NCBI GenBank assembly: GCA_023100825.1
Contig: CP095846.1
Coordinates: 3,844,001 to 3,908,000 of the forward strand
Source: Nocardioidaceae bacterium SCSIO 66511
Lineage (GTDB): Bacteria; Actinomycetota; Actinomycetes; Propionibacteriales; Nocardioidaceae
Direction of reading: 5' to 3'
Length of the DNA: 64,000 nucleotides
A model generated the notes under the pieces. That model saw only the letters and a program-made list of their open reading frames with translations. It was not told the origin of the DNA and did no database searches. The position numbers and the translations under genes were made by a program. Of the stretch, positions 40,264-50,400 are shown piece after piece. The first letter of the stretch is position 1. Each line of letters opens with the position of its first letter.

Positions 40264-41100
40264 CTAGCCCTTCACTGCGCCGGACGACAGCCCGCTCACG
40301 AGATACCGCTGCGCGAACACGGCAAAGAGTATCGGCGGAAGCGTCGAAAGTACTGTGGCCGCAGATATGTCCCCCCAGCGCACGCCAGTGCTCGTCACGA
40401 AATTCGATGCCCCCAAAGTGATCGGCGTTGCTTCGGATGACGACAGTACAAGGGCGAACAGATAGTCGTTCCACGAAAACACGAAAACAAGGACGCCGAC
40501 GGCAACGAGCGATGGTGCGATAACGGGCACGATCACCGATACGAGAGTCCGGTAGACGCTTGCACCGTCAACCATGGCCGCCTCTTCGATCTCGACCGGG
40601 ACATCTCTGAAACCCGCGCTGAGCAAAATGATGGCGAGCGGCAGGTTCATGAACGTGTTAGCGAGCACCAGCCCAAGCTGCGTGTCCATCAGCCCGAGAT
40701 TGGACATGAGCAGAAAATAGGGAACGATGAAGAAGATCGCCGGAAGCAGCCGTAGGCCGCTGGAAGCGTTCATCAGCAGCCTGCCACCGAAGCCCAGCCG
40801 AACCCCTGCGTACGTGCTGGGTACGGCGATCAGCAGCACGAGTACGACGGCGCCGAGAGCGATGATCGCCGAGTTCAGGAAGTACCGCGGGAAGTCGTAC
40901 CCGGAAGCACCGAGAGCGTTCGCGTAGTGATCGAGTGTCAGCCCATCCTCGATACTCGTCGCATCGGACGAGATGTCGCCATCGGTACGCAGGCTGACAA
41001 ACACTGCGTTCAACCACGGCAGGTTGATGACGGCAACGACTACACCGACTGCACCGGTGAGGAGCCACCGGCGCGGCGACCGCGACTGCTGGGTGTTCAT
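40264..41100 (-). CDS. Sugar ABC transporter permease (MalG/LacG type)
   Basis: 278 residues with six membrane helices and the cytoplasmic EAA loop VEIEEAAMVDGASVYRTLVSVIVPVIAPSL (about residues 175-205) that docks the ATPase. Carbohydrate-uptake CUT1 family. The ATG overlaps the stop of the partner permease (ATGA). No ATP-binding subunit is encoded near, as usual where a shared MsiK-like ATPase serves several importers. Confidence 0.93.
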   Translation of the reverse strand: MNTQQSRSPRRWLLTGAVGVVVAVINLPWLNAVFVSLRTDGDISSDATSIEDGLTLDHYANALGASGYDFPRYFLNSAIIALGAVVLVLLIAVPSTYAGVRLGFGGRLLMNASSGLRLLPAIFFIVPYFLLMSNLGLMDTQLGLVLANTFMNLPLAIILLSAGFRDVPVEIEEAAMVDGASVYRTLVSVIVPVIAPSLVAVGVLVFVFSWNDYLFALVLSSSEATPITLGASNFVTSTGVRWGDISAATVLSTLPPILFAVFAQRYLVSGLSSGAVKG

Positions 41101-41975
41101 GATGCTTCCTCCGAACGCGCGATCCGCTTGACGAACAGCGGTACGAACGGCAGGAAGACCACCATCACAATCGTCGATGCCGCGGCCGCGAGTCCATAGC
41201 TCCCGGTCTCGAACGCGACCTTGTAGATGTAGATGCTCAGCGTCGTCGTTGACGTGCCGGGCCCGCCACCGGTGAGCACGTAGATCACATCGAACGTCCG
41301 CAACGCGTCGATCAGCCGGAGGAACACCGCGGCGACGATGATCGGGCGCATCAGCGGCAAGACGATCGACACCAGGGTTCGCGTACGACCGGCTCCGTCC
41401 ACCTGCGCCGCCTCCAGCACGTCACGGGGGAACGACTGCAGACCTGCGTAGACCACGAGGAACGTGAACGGTGTCCACTGCACTACATCGAGCAGAACCA
41501 ACAGCGGCACAACGGAGTCGGGGTCGAATAGCGACACATTCAGTCCGACGTTCTCGAGTGCGGCGGGCACGAGTCCGATGTCGCCGTTCAGGATCAGTCG
41601 AAAGGTGACCCCCATGAGCGCGGGCGCGATCATGATCGGCAGGAGCAGTGCTGTGAACAGGATCTTCTTTCCCGGGAACGCGCGGTTGAGAAGCAGCGCG
41701 AGCCCGACGCCGAGTACGCCCTCGATCAGGGTGGTCGCGAGAGCGAAGAAGAGGGTGAACCGCACGGCTTCAAGGAAGCCAGGGGACCCCAGGACGTCTG
41801 TGAAGTTCTGCAGGCCGACAAAAGATGCTTCGGGCTTCTGCAAGGACAGATCGTAGAAGCCGGTCTGGATCCCTTGATAAACCGGATACAGAATGAAGAT
41901 CAGCGAGAAGACAATCAGAGGCGACCCGAGAATCCATTTCGCGACCCTCGGCCGCACACTGGAGCGCGCGATCAT
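41097..41975 (-). CDS. Sugar ABC transporter permease (MalF type)
   Basis: 292 residues with six helices, starting with WILGSPLIVFSLIFILYPVYQGIQTGFY and including the EAA loop DVLEAAQVDGAGRTRTLVSIVLPLMRPII (about 195-222). ATG 41975 is selected because GGAAGG stands seven bases upstream and the first helix follows; the longer frame overlaps the upstream binding-protein gene. It pairs with the MalG-type permease to import an oligosaccharide. Confidence 0.93.
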   Translation of the reverse strand: MIARSSVRPRVAKWILGSPLIVFSLIFILYPVYQGIQTGFYDLSLQKPEASFVGLQNFTDVLGSPGFLEAVRFTLFFALATTLIEGVLGVGLALLLNRAFPGKKILFTALLLPIMIAPALMGVTFRLILNGDIGLVPAALENVGLNVSLFDPDSVVPLLVLLDVVQWTPFTFLVVYAGLQSFPRDVLEAAQVDGAGRTRTLVSIVLPLMRPIIVAAVFLRLIDALRTFDVIYVLTGGGPGTSTTTLSIYIYKVAFETGSYGLAAAASTIVMVVFLPFVPLFVKRIARSEEAS

Positions 41976-42042
41976 CGTACCTTCCGCAGGGTTGTCTCTG
42001 GTGTCGTCATTCCAATCCGTATTCGGGTTGTGGAAATGGGTT

Positions 42043-43380
42043 TCACTCCAGCAACGCTTCGAGTTCGGCGTTCGCATCGGCGACAGCCTCATCGGGCTCG
42101 GCATCTCCAACCCAGGCGGGACTCAAGCGCTCGGCGAGCTTGCTGTAGATCTGGAAGGTGTTCGGCAGCACCGGTGGGCTGTACCCGTCAGTTGCAATCG
42201 ACGACGAGATCTTCTTGAAGACGGGGTTCACGTCGGCCTCCTGCTCGAGAACCTCCGGCATCGCCGGGATCCCACCCGCCTTCGCGTAGACGCTCATCGC
42301 CTCCGGCTCGGCGAGGTACTCCAGGAAGTCCTTCGCGGCATCCTTGTTTTCCGAGTACTTGTTGAGCGCGACCGCGAGAGCGTGCACGTGGGTCTTCCGC
42401 CCCGGCACGGGTGCGAGCGCAATCTTGCCAGCCACCTTGGGCGACGTGGCCTTGTCGTTCAGCTCGGCGAATCCGGCGGACCAATGGATGGCGAACGCCG
42501 TGTTGCCTGACTGCAGAGCCGCTTGCGTCTCAGGGAACTCCGCCTGCGAACTGTCGGGAGACGTCCAGCCGTTCTGGTAGATGTCGGCATAGAGTTGGAC
42601 GGCCGCCTTCGCTTCGGGTGTATTGAGGTTCGCCTCGCCGTCCGGTGTCGTCCAGCTGCCGCCCATGCCCCACAGGACGTCGTCCCACACCATCGTGTTG
42701 TACAGCAGGTTCTTTGCCTGCAAGATCGTTCCGTATTCCGTCGGCGACGAACTATTCGTCGACTCGGAGAAGTACGCGGCCATCACCTTGTAGTCGTCCC
42801 AGTCCCACTCCTGTGGGGGTTTGGGCGCTCGCGCCTCCCCGAGAACCTCTTTCGCGATCCGCTCATAGGCGCGCTTCTGCTGTGAGTCATCGAGCAGGCC
42901 GTCGATCAAGTCCTTGCGATACATCAGGAAATGGCTGCTGATGTCGAGAGGCAGCGCATATTGCTCGTCCTCGTACTGCAGACTCGATGCGGCGACCGGG
43001 AAGTAGTTCTGTGCGTCGATATCGTCGAGCGGCTCAAGAGCGTTCGCGAACTGTCCGACGTTGTAGCTTGCGACGAAGTAGATGTCTTGCTCGTCGGACT
43101 TCGCCGCCATCAGGGTCGATTCCTTGGAGAAGGTGTCCTGACGCGACAGCAGGGTCATGTCGACTTTGATTCCCTCGTCGTCACCGCGCGTGGCGTTGTA
43201 CTCGTCGACGACGTCGCCCATCGCCTCCCCCTCCGGGCCCGGCCACAGCACCATCTTCACGGTGCCCGTGCCGTCGCCTTCGCCCCCGCCGTCACCGCTG
43301 CCAGTACTCGGCGTGCAGCCCGTGAGTGCAATCAGCACTACAGCGGCGACTGGCGCAGCTAGCCGTGCGTACTTGGTCAT
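42043..43380 (-). CDS. Extracellular sugar-binding lipoprotein (ABC importer, family 1)
   Basis: 445 residues. The signal LAAPVAAVVLIALTGCTPS has lipobox LTGC, so it is anchored outside the membrane. A Gly/Asp linker is followed by the solute-binding fold (VKMVLWPGPEGEAMGDVVDEYNATRGDDEGIKVDMTLL...NTAFAIHWSAGFAEL). It captures the glycan product for the two permeases. It starts 66 bp after the large LamG protein's stop. The ligand is not readable but should be a product of the neighbouring glycosidases. Confidence 0.92.
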   Translation of the reverse strand: MTKYARLAAPVAAVVLIALTGCTPSTGSGDGGGEGDGTGTVKMVLWPGPEGEAMGDVVDEYNATRGDDEGIKVDMTLLSRQDTFSKESTLMAAKSDEQDIYFVASYNVGQFANALEPLDDIDAQNYFPVAASSLQYEDEQYALPLDISSHFLMYRKDLIDGLLDDSQQKRAYERIAKEVLGEARAPKPPQEWDWDDYKVMAAYFSESTNSSSPTEYGTILQAKNLLYNTMVWDDVLWGMGGSWTTPDGEANLNTPEAKAAVQLYADIYQNGWTSPDSSQAEFPETQAALQSGNTAFAIHWSAGFAELNDKATSPKVAGKIALAPVPGRKTHVHALAVALNKYSENKDAAKDFLEYLAEPEAMSVYAKAGGIPAMPEVLEQEADVNPVFKKISSSIATDGYSPPVLPNTFQIYSKLAERLSPAWVGDAEPDEAVADANAELEALLE

Positions 43381-43446
43381 TTTGGTCTCCTGTCAAAGGT
43401 CAGAACGAGGCTTTCGCGAACGCATCGGGTGTTCGGAGCCGAACCA

Positions 43447-46400
43447 TCAGTTGCCCGCTGTCGACCGCATCAGCCGGGCCACGGCACCTGGCGCCAGCGC
43501 CGTCCGCAGCAGGCGCAGCTCGTCCAAGCTGCCGACGAAGTACTGACCACCGTTGGGCGTGCGACCGAACGTGTCGGGAACGGCCGGGTTGCCCCAGTGG
43601 TAGCGATCGGACGGGAACGACGTGCCGGTCTCGGACTCCGCTGCCTGCTGGTTTCCGTCGACGTACGCCCGGATCTCAGACTCAGTGAAGTCGATCGTCA
43701 CAGCAACGTGATGCCATTCTCCGGGCGCCAGGCCAGTGGCGTCGAAGGTCCGGCCCACCGCACCGCCCGGGTAGTCGCTGCGGGCACCGACCACGAGCTT
43801 CGAGGTGCTGCCGTCGCCCTTCAGGGTGAGGTCAATACCGGGCCGGCGATTGGTGATCCGGGAGGCGAACAGACTTTGCGTGCCGTCGGTCACGGCCGCC
43901 GGCTTGACCCATGCGCCGATGGTCACCCCAGGCGCACCGTCCAGGTCTTTACCGAGCAGGTTGGTCAGGTAGACGTAGTCGTCACCGTCATTGGCTACGC
44001 CGCCACCATTCTGGCCGGCGACCCGGTCGCCACCGATCAAGACGCCGTCGTTGCCACGGCCGGAACTGTCGCGAACTCGGTACCCGTCGGCCTCATCAAG
44101 GCTCCAGGATCCAACGAGGCTTGCTTCTTCGCGCTCGCTACTATCCGCGTGACGGGCAGTGTCACGTTTCCGCGCAGGGGCTGCCCCGTCTTCGATCGCG
44201 TCGAACTCAGCCGAGACCTCGTCGGAAACGTCTTGCCGATCGGTCGGCTTCTTCGGGAAGAAGCGGTCACCGGACAGGTAGAGCAGCGTACTGATCGCGA
44301 TGGGAGCGTTCGTCCAACCCACCTGCACGGCGTACGGGCCCCAGCCGGTGTCGGCACTGCTGCCGTAGTACTCCCAGTTCTTGTAGTCGAACGCTCGCAT
44401 CCACGTACCGTCGAGCGACTCGTCGGGGCTCTCGATCTGAATCCGAGCAAGGTAGTCGAGCAGGCGCTCTTGGATGCGTCGGAACACCGGACGGTCGGTC
44501 GCCTCGTACGAGACCTGCAGATTCATCGACAGCAACCCGAGGCTGTACAGCTGATCGGTGACCGGGTCACCGTTCTCCTGGAAGATGCTGTTCTCGCCCG
44601 TTCCGTACGCCTCATTGCTCGCCGGGTTGTGGCCGTCGAGCTCGGGTATCGCACCCGTCTCGGCATCCTGGTGCTTTTCGATGTACTTCGCGATGTCGAG
44701 CATCGCCCGCAGGTAGTGGGGTTGCTCGGTGTAGGTGTACGCGCCCGCGAGCGGCAGCAGGTAGCGTCCGAGCGCTGACGTACGGCTGGTCTCGATACCC
44801 ACCTCGGGAAACTCCGCGATCATTCGGTCGAGGCCCTTGGTCGCTGCATCCAGGTACTTCTGCTCCCCGGTTTCGGCGTACGCATAGATCATCGCCGTCT
44901 GCGGCTGGCTCTGCCAGTGCGGATCGAGCGCGATGTCGTCTTGATCGGGGATCGCTGCCGTGCCCTGCCAGCCGCGTTCGAGCAGGTCGGCAGCGCTCGG
45001 ACGCTTGACGGGGTACAGGCCGGTCTCGGCGTTGGCCGTACGCCGGAGCGCCTCGGTGCCGCGCAGCCCGTCACGAAGCGCTGCCTGATCGCCATCCTGA
45101 CCGAAGCGGACGAGCGACATCAGGCTCAGCCAACCTTGGTCGTCTGGGTAGAGCCATCCGAGATCGCCGTGCTCCTTCGTGTCGTATCCGCGGGTCGACC
45201 ATGACCCGTACAGATAGTTGTTCTCCTTAAGGAGCATGCGATCGAGCGCCAGGTCCGAGAGGGTCTCCGCGGTCTGCGCGTACCGGCCCTGCCCGGTCAG
45301 CTCGCCGTACAACCGGAACGCGTACGCACTCTGTACGAAACTGTCACCGCGCGTACGCTCGCGGAAGCGGTGGGTGCCGTCTGGTCGGAGCTCCGAGACC
45401 AGACCTTCGGCGGCGCCGGCCTCGCCGTTGCGCCGGTAGTACAGCATCCCTGCCCGGTCGTACCAATCCATGGTGCGATCGACCATCCGCCGATACATCT
45501 GGCGCCTCGGCTTCAAGGTGAGCCCCACCGTGTCCGTCCGCGTCCAGTCGCCGCTGCCCGCCGTGATCCGGAATGTATGCCGCCCCTCGGGCAGCCGCAT
45601 CGCGCCGGAACGGTAGCGACCCGCAGCCGTTTCGTGGAGCCTGACCCGGCGCCCGCCCAGTTGGGCGATGACCTCGGTGTTCGGCGCCGATTCGACGACG
45701 AGCCGCACGGGCTGGCGCAGATTCGCCCATTCGCGGGGCGTCGTCCAGGCCCGGATCGGCGCCTCGTTCGCGCGGACCTGATCCTGTGCGGGCTTCGGAA
45801 GCAAGGAGAGCAACAGATCACGGTTCAGTTGCTGCCAGGCAGTGCGTAGGCCGTAATTGCCTCGCTCGTAGTTCGACAGAGCGGTGGTCGCATAGAGCAG
45901 CGTGCCGTCGCCGACGGGTACGCGTAGCAGCGCGGGTTCGACCTCGTCGGGGAGCCCGAACACGGCGTCGTACACCCCTGCGACCTTCGCGTACACCAGC
46001 GGCACCTGCGCTCCATCCGGAGCGGCGGCCGGCAGGCGGTACGACTGATGCTCCTCGAACACCGCAAGGTCGCTCGCGCTTTCGGTGACCGGATCGGGCT
46101 CGGCTGCCACGATGCGCTCGAAGCGAGCGGGGCTCGGCGTCGTGCCGGTCGTCGGGAACAGGTCGGACTCGGACGTCGCGAACTCGACGTACGCCGATCC
46201 ACCGTCAGCGACGAACTCCTCGACCGCCGACGAAGCGTCCGCGGACAGCCGAGTCGGTTCGGGGTATGCCGGTGCCGTCACGACCAGGGCGTCGAAACTG
46301 GCGAGATCGGCCGAAGCCAACTCGTCGACGGAGAACCGAGACGTGTCGACCTCCATATCTTCGAGCAGCTCGATGTACGCGTCGGCGCGGTCCGACCCGA

Positions 46401-46542
46401 ACACCGCTACCGACGCCACGGCGTCGCCCGGGCTCGGTTGCGTGCGGCTCTGCGCCGGAGTGGCGAGCATGGTCGCTGCGAGCGCACCGGCCGTTACGAC
46501 CGCAGCGATTCGGAGACGGGCAAGGCGGGGCCGGTTCGACAT
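43447..46542 (-). CDS. Large secreted protein with ThuA-like, (alpha/alpha)6-like and LamG domains
   Basis: 1031 residues with signal peptide (AAVVTAGALAATMLATPAQS). Residues ~40-270 resemble a ThuA/GATase-like Rossmann domain (ASVAVFGSDRADAYIELLEDM; VEEFVADGGSAYVEF). Residues ~340-780 have the helical repeat pattern of (alpha/alpha)6 glycosidases or lyases (QSAYAFRLYGELTG; LDDLGWLYPDDQGWLSL-type blocks; YLRAMLDIAKYIEKHQ). Residues ~830-1025 are a LamG concanavalin-like sugar-binding domain (SWSLDEADGYRVRDSSGRGNDGVLIGG...WHHVAVTIDFTESEIRAYVDG). It probably cuts or binds the extracellular glycan. I know no exact family. It is the likely first gene of the minus-strand operon. Confidence 0.78.
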   Translation of the reverse strand: MSNRPRLARLRIAAVVTAGALAATMLATPAQSRTQPSPGDAVASVAVFGSDRADAYIELLEDMEVDTSRFSVDELASADLASFDALVVTAPAYPEPTRLSADASSAVEEFVADGGSAYVEFATSESDLFPTTGTTPSPARFERIVAAEPDPVTESASDLAVFEEHQSYRLPAAAPDGAQVPLVYAKVAGVYDAVFGLPDEVEPALLRVPVGDGTLLYATTALSNYERGNYGLRTAWQQLNRDLLLSLLPKPAQDQVRANEAPIRAWTTPREWANLRQPVRLVVESAPNTEVIAQLGGRRVRLHETAAGRYRSGAMRLPEGRHTFRITAGSGDWTRTDTVGLTLKPRRQMYRRMVDRTMDWYDRAGMLYYRRNGEAGAAEGLVSELRPDGTHRFRERTRGDSFVQSAYAFRLYGELTGQGRYAQTAETLSDLALDRMLLKENNYLYGSWSTRGYDTKEHGDLGWLYPDDQGWLSLMSLVRFGQDGDQAALRDGLRGTEALRRTANAETGLYPVKRPSAADLLERGWQGTAAIPDQDDIALDPHWQSQPQTAMIYAYAETGEQKYLDAATKGLDRMIAEFPEVGIETSRTSALGRYLLPLAGAYTYTEQPHYLRAMLDIAKYIEKHQDAETGAIPELDGHNPASNEAYGTGENSIFQENGDPVTDQLYSLGLLSMNLQVSYEATDRPVFRRIQERLLDYLARIQIESPDESLDGTWMRAFDYKNWEYYGSSADTGWGPYAVQVGWTNAPIAISTLLYLSGDRFFPKKPTDRQDVSDEVSAEFDAIEDGAAPARKRDTARHADSSEREEASLVGSWSLDEADGYRVRDSSGRGNDGVLIGGDRVAGQNGGGVANDGDDYVYLTNLLGKDLDGAPGVTIGAWVKPAAVTDGTQSLFASRITNRRPGIDLTLKGDGSTSKLVVGARSDYPGGAVGRTFDATGLAPGEWHHVAVTIDFTESEIRAYVDGNQQAAESETGTSFPSDRYHWGNPAVPDTFGRTPNGGQYFVGSLDELRLLRTALAPGAVARLMRSTAGN

Positions 46543-46590
46543 CGGTCCTCCCAGACGTGGGCGTCGTGCCGTCGCCCGAGCGACAAATTG

Positions 46591-46664
46591 GTTCGTATCA
46601 ATCTTGGCTAGTTAGCCACACATCTGCCAACTCGTCAAGGACTCGACGGTGAATTGATACGGAC
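46591..46664. promoter_or_regulatory. Inverted repeat flanking a candidate operon promoter
   Basis: GTTCGTATCAAT (46591-46602) and ATTGATACGGAC (46653-46664) are reverse complements at 11 of 12 positions, 50 bp apart. Between them on the minus strand is TTGACG (46638-46633) with a poor CTAACT box 17 bp on. They lie 49-122 bp upstream of the LamG-protein gene, which starts the nan/ABC operon. The pair could hold two dimers of the GntR regulator or of a LacI-type repressor encoded elsewhere. Confidence 0.5.
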
Positions 46665-46715
46665 AACATTGCCGAACGCTCACGACCCCGAGCGGCCATT
46701 CGACCGCTCCGGCGC

Positions 46716-47406
46716 CTACGTCTCGTCGGTAGGTCGCGGTGACACCGTCGTGGCCGTACCTGCCGACGCGCGCTCTGCCTGGCGACGGTCCCAGTCCTTG
46801 GCGATGTGCCGCATGAGTGCGGGATAGACCAGCCAGTAGCGGAACGGCTTGATCGCCGCCATGTACAACTGGCCGAATCGCCCATTCGGCTTGACCAGGA
46901 CCGCCATCTGTCCGCGGTACTTGCCGTCTGGGGTCTGCACCCAGCTCATGTGGCCCAGCAGCTGCACGGTCTTGTTGGCGTACTCGTTGTCGGTGAGGTA
47001 GACGGCGTTGAACAGCGCACTTTTGGAGTCCGGCCCCTTCGGGGCCATTCCGCAGGTCATCGGGCAATCGGTCACGCACGGATGGGACCCGTTGTCCGAC
47101 GCCGTCGTCGTCGCCGTCCCAGTGCAGGATCGCGCCGAGCTTCCAACGGATGTTGAGCATCGTACGCACGATGAAGTTCGGGTGATCGTACGCGTCCGCG
47201 TCTGAGTTCAGCTCCAGCAGCAGCGGGAAATCGTCGGGTCCGCCAGGCGTCGGCAACGACCAGACGTCTTCCAGAGTGAAGTCCGACGCGATCTCGTGAA
47301 TGCGCCACGGCTGCTCCAGGTGGGCAGATTTCGGCAGACGTTGGCCGCCATTGGCTCGACTGTTGTTCATGACGATCATGCTGCGACCGTCGAGCTCCTG
47401 TTGCAT
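46716..47406 (-). pseudogene. DUF2867-family protein, frameshifted
   Basis: Two overlapping minus-strand frames together make one DUF2867-type protein. The first (from 47406) reads WRIHEIASDFTLEDVWSLP...FIVRTMLNIRWKLGAILHWDGDD and stays family-like to RVPSVRDRLPDDLRNGPEG. The second reads GPDSKSALFNAVYLTDNEYANKTVQLL...GQMAVLVKPNGRFGQLYMAAIKPFRYWLVYPALMRHIAKDW to 46716. The break lies at about 47030-47046, inside the self-complementary run GGCCCCTTCGGGGCC with C4 and G4 tracts. It is a true one-base indel or a sequencing error. Relatives are small cytoplasmic proteins of unknown role, sometimes fused to SDR domains. Confidence 0.75.
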
Positions 47407-47468
47407 CCCTCCTCAGAGCGACCGTCGCCTCCCTGAGCGGGGGTCATCGGCCAGCCGCGGCCTTGTGC

Positions 47469-50400
47469 CTAGGGGACGATCCGTACGGAGTCGATCGCGA
47501 TGTCACCTGTGCTGGTGAGTGGATCCAGGCGGAGTTGAGTCAGCGACGTGGCCTCACCTGGAATCTCCACCCGGTACGTACGCTGGTTGCCCGGCTCGAC
47601 CGTGAACCGCCCACTGTGGGCTTCGCCGAATCCGCCACCCTCGGTTGCCCAGAACAGCTGCCCACTGCCACCGACAGACGCCGACATTGTCATCTCCACC
47701 GCGACTCCGTCCGCGACAGGGACGGACATCTTCGGACCGACTAGGTACGGGTCGCCGCCGACGGAGCGAAACCGCAGCTTCCCGTCCGAGGCGGTGAGGT
47801 CCTCGATCTGATTCTCACCGCTCCAGCCTTCGGTGTCCCCGTCGGTGTCGAACTCCCAGGCGGCGTACGCATTGGCGACCGTGACCTTCGCCGTCCGCGA
47901 GACGGTACGACCGTCGGTGCCGGTCAACCGGAAGTCGACTGTCGTCGAGCCTTCAGGCGCGTCTGCCGGCGGCGTCATGATCACGTCGACCGTAGTCCTG
48001 ACCTCTGCTCCGTTCGATGGCACTGAGATGTCGGCCGAGGCGGGATCAACTTTCCATCCGTCGGGAGCCGACGTCGTCAGGGAAGCTTCCAGGTTTGCGG
48101 GAGCGATTCCGTCGACCACTGCCGTGAAGGTCACCGGACGCCCGGGCAAAACCGACGCAGATCGCGGCTCGACAGCCAGATCGATCGACCGCACCTCCGT
48201 TCCCTCCCTGAGATCGAGCGTCACCTCGCGCTGTGGCCGTACTTCGACCGGTCCGAGCAGCCCGGAAGGATTATCACGCCCCTCGATCTCGTTGGACGGA
48301 GTGTTGGTCACCATCACCTCGACGACGTTGTCTCCCTCGTGTAGGAGATCCGTGACGTCGATGGTGCAGGGCGCCCAGTCAAGTGCCCCGGCATGCTCAC
48401 CGTTGACGGTGACGTCGGCGAGGTCGCGTACGCGCCCGAGGTCAAGCTGCGCACGCCGCCCCGTGGCGAGGAAGCCGTCAGGCACCGTGAACCGCTTCGT
48501 GTACGTACCGGAGCCCGAATACTTCGCGTCGAACTCCGTCCACGACCCGAGCGGCTCCGACGCCGTCTCGTCGGCGGAGTCGTCGAACCGGAAGTCCCAG
48601 TCGCCGTCGAGCGCAAGCGGCTCCAGCGGATCGTCGACCGTCGCGACCGCTCCGTACGAGTGCCCGCGGTACTCGCCCCGCGCATAGACCTCGCCGGGCT
48701 TGTCGGTGACCAACGTCGTCTGAAGCTCGCCGCGGGACGCCTTGATCGACTCGGGGTTCGCGTTCGTCGCCGTCAGATGCGCGACCTTGCCTTCCGGGTA
48801 CGCCCCGGGCCGGAACGTCACCCAGCGCGCCTCGTACGGGTCAAGTGTCAGCGGGACGACCGTCTGACCGCTACTGCGCCTGAACACCGGGGCGACCGTG
48901 GCGTCGCCCGTCTCAAGGTCCCAGAACTCCGGAGTCTCCGCGACATCGAAGCGCGCAGTCGTCCGCTTCTCCTTCCCGGACAGGTTGACGACCAAGAACG
49001 CATCATCTGCCTTGCGCTCGACGTGTCGCACGCGAACGTCGGGCGCATTGTCGAGCGTCACGCCGGGCGTCACGCGCTCATGCAACAGACCGGTGAGTTC
49101 AGACCGGTCAGGCAAGTACGCCGCCAGCCCGTTGCGCCCGTGACGGCGGGTGGACGCCGCGGGGTCGGACGGGTCGGTGCCGAACAGCGACTTCAGCCGC
49201 GTACGTAGGGCTGCGTCATGTCCTGATGCTTCACGCGTCGCCAAGCCGTCCACCGCGACGACTGTGCCACCGTCGGCGACAAGCTTCTGCAAGGTACGGA
49301 CAGCGTCGAGCGAGAGCACCGACGTACGAGGGACCACGACCGCCTGCCAGCGTTGATCACGTAGTGCGAGAGACCCGTGTCGCACCCGCAGGTCTACGTC
49401 GAGATCTTCATCACCGGCCAAGGCAAGCTCGTCGAGGTAATCGAAGTCGAGCTGAGCCTCGAGCAAGTCGTTCGATGTGCCCTTCCACGAGTCGTCGATC
49501 GGCCCGAGGTCCGGCCCATTGCCCGCAAAGCCGCGGACGTCCCATGGTGTGCCGGTCGCCATCACCGACGAGCTCGGATACATGACGCCGACGGGGTTCA
49601 CAGCAGTGGCATCGCGCGCCGGCTCGGTGAGCCGTCCGACGAAGTTCGCATACTGAGAGAACCTCGGCCAGAACGTGTTCTGGTCGAACTGGCTCGGTGG
49701 CGACTCCGAAGCCCGCTTACCGTCGATCGAGTAGTAGAACGCATGGTTGTCGATCAGGTCGACGCCGCCCGCGGCCTCCCAGCTGACCGTGCGCTTCATC
49801 TCCTCCATCGAGAGGTCCCAGCCGAACGCACCGAACGTCTCCGCCAGGTTGCGCTTGCGCCCGAAGAGGTGAGCGACCGACGAGTTGAGCTTTGGTGTGA
49901 TCGCACCAGTGTTCAGACCACCGATCAGATCCATACCAGGAAGTTGGTAATGCTTGCTCATCTCGAACCAACTGCCGCCCTCGATCAGCTTGTGGCTGCC
50001 GAGGTCTTCCTCTACGAGCGCGTTCGAGATCAGGGCGATGTCGTGATCGTCTGCCCAGTCGGCCAGTGGCTTCGTGTGCGCCTCGTTGTATCGGTCGGAT
50101 AGTGCGTCGTAGTAGTCGACGCGCGCCTTGGTGGTCTTGACACCCGCGTCGTACCAAACCCCGAGGAGGTGCTTCGTCAGGTCGTAGCCGGCGTTCTTGT
50201 CGAGGTATGCCCGAAAGCCAGGAGTCCACGGGATCGAACCGCGAGAGTCGAGCCCACCACGGTTATCCGGAAAGTTGTTGTAGAAGCCGGGCTCATCATT
50301 GAAGATGCCCTGAATCGTCCGACCGAAGTACGGCCCGAACCGCTTGGCGTAAGTCTCGTGCGTGACGTCGATGAACTTCTCGGTCGCATCGGGGTTCAGC

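Noticed and set aside
46612-46715. Extension of the first DUF2867 frame to 46612
   Set aside because: After the frameshift the sequence is out of frame and loses all family similarity.
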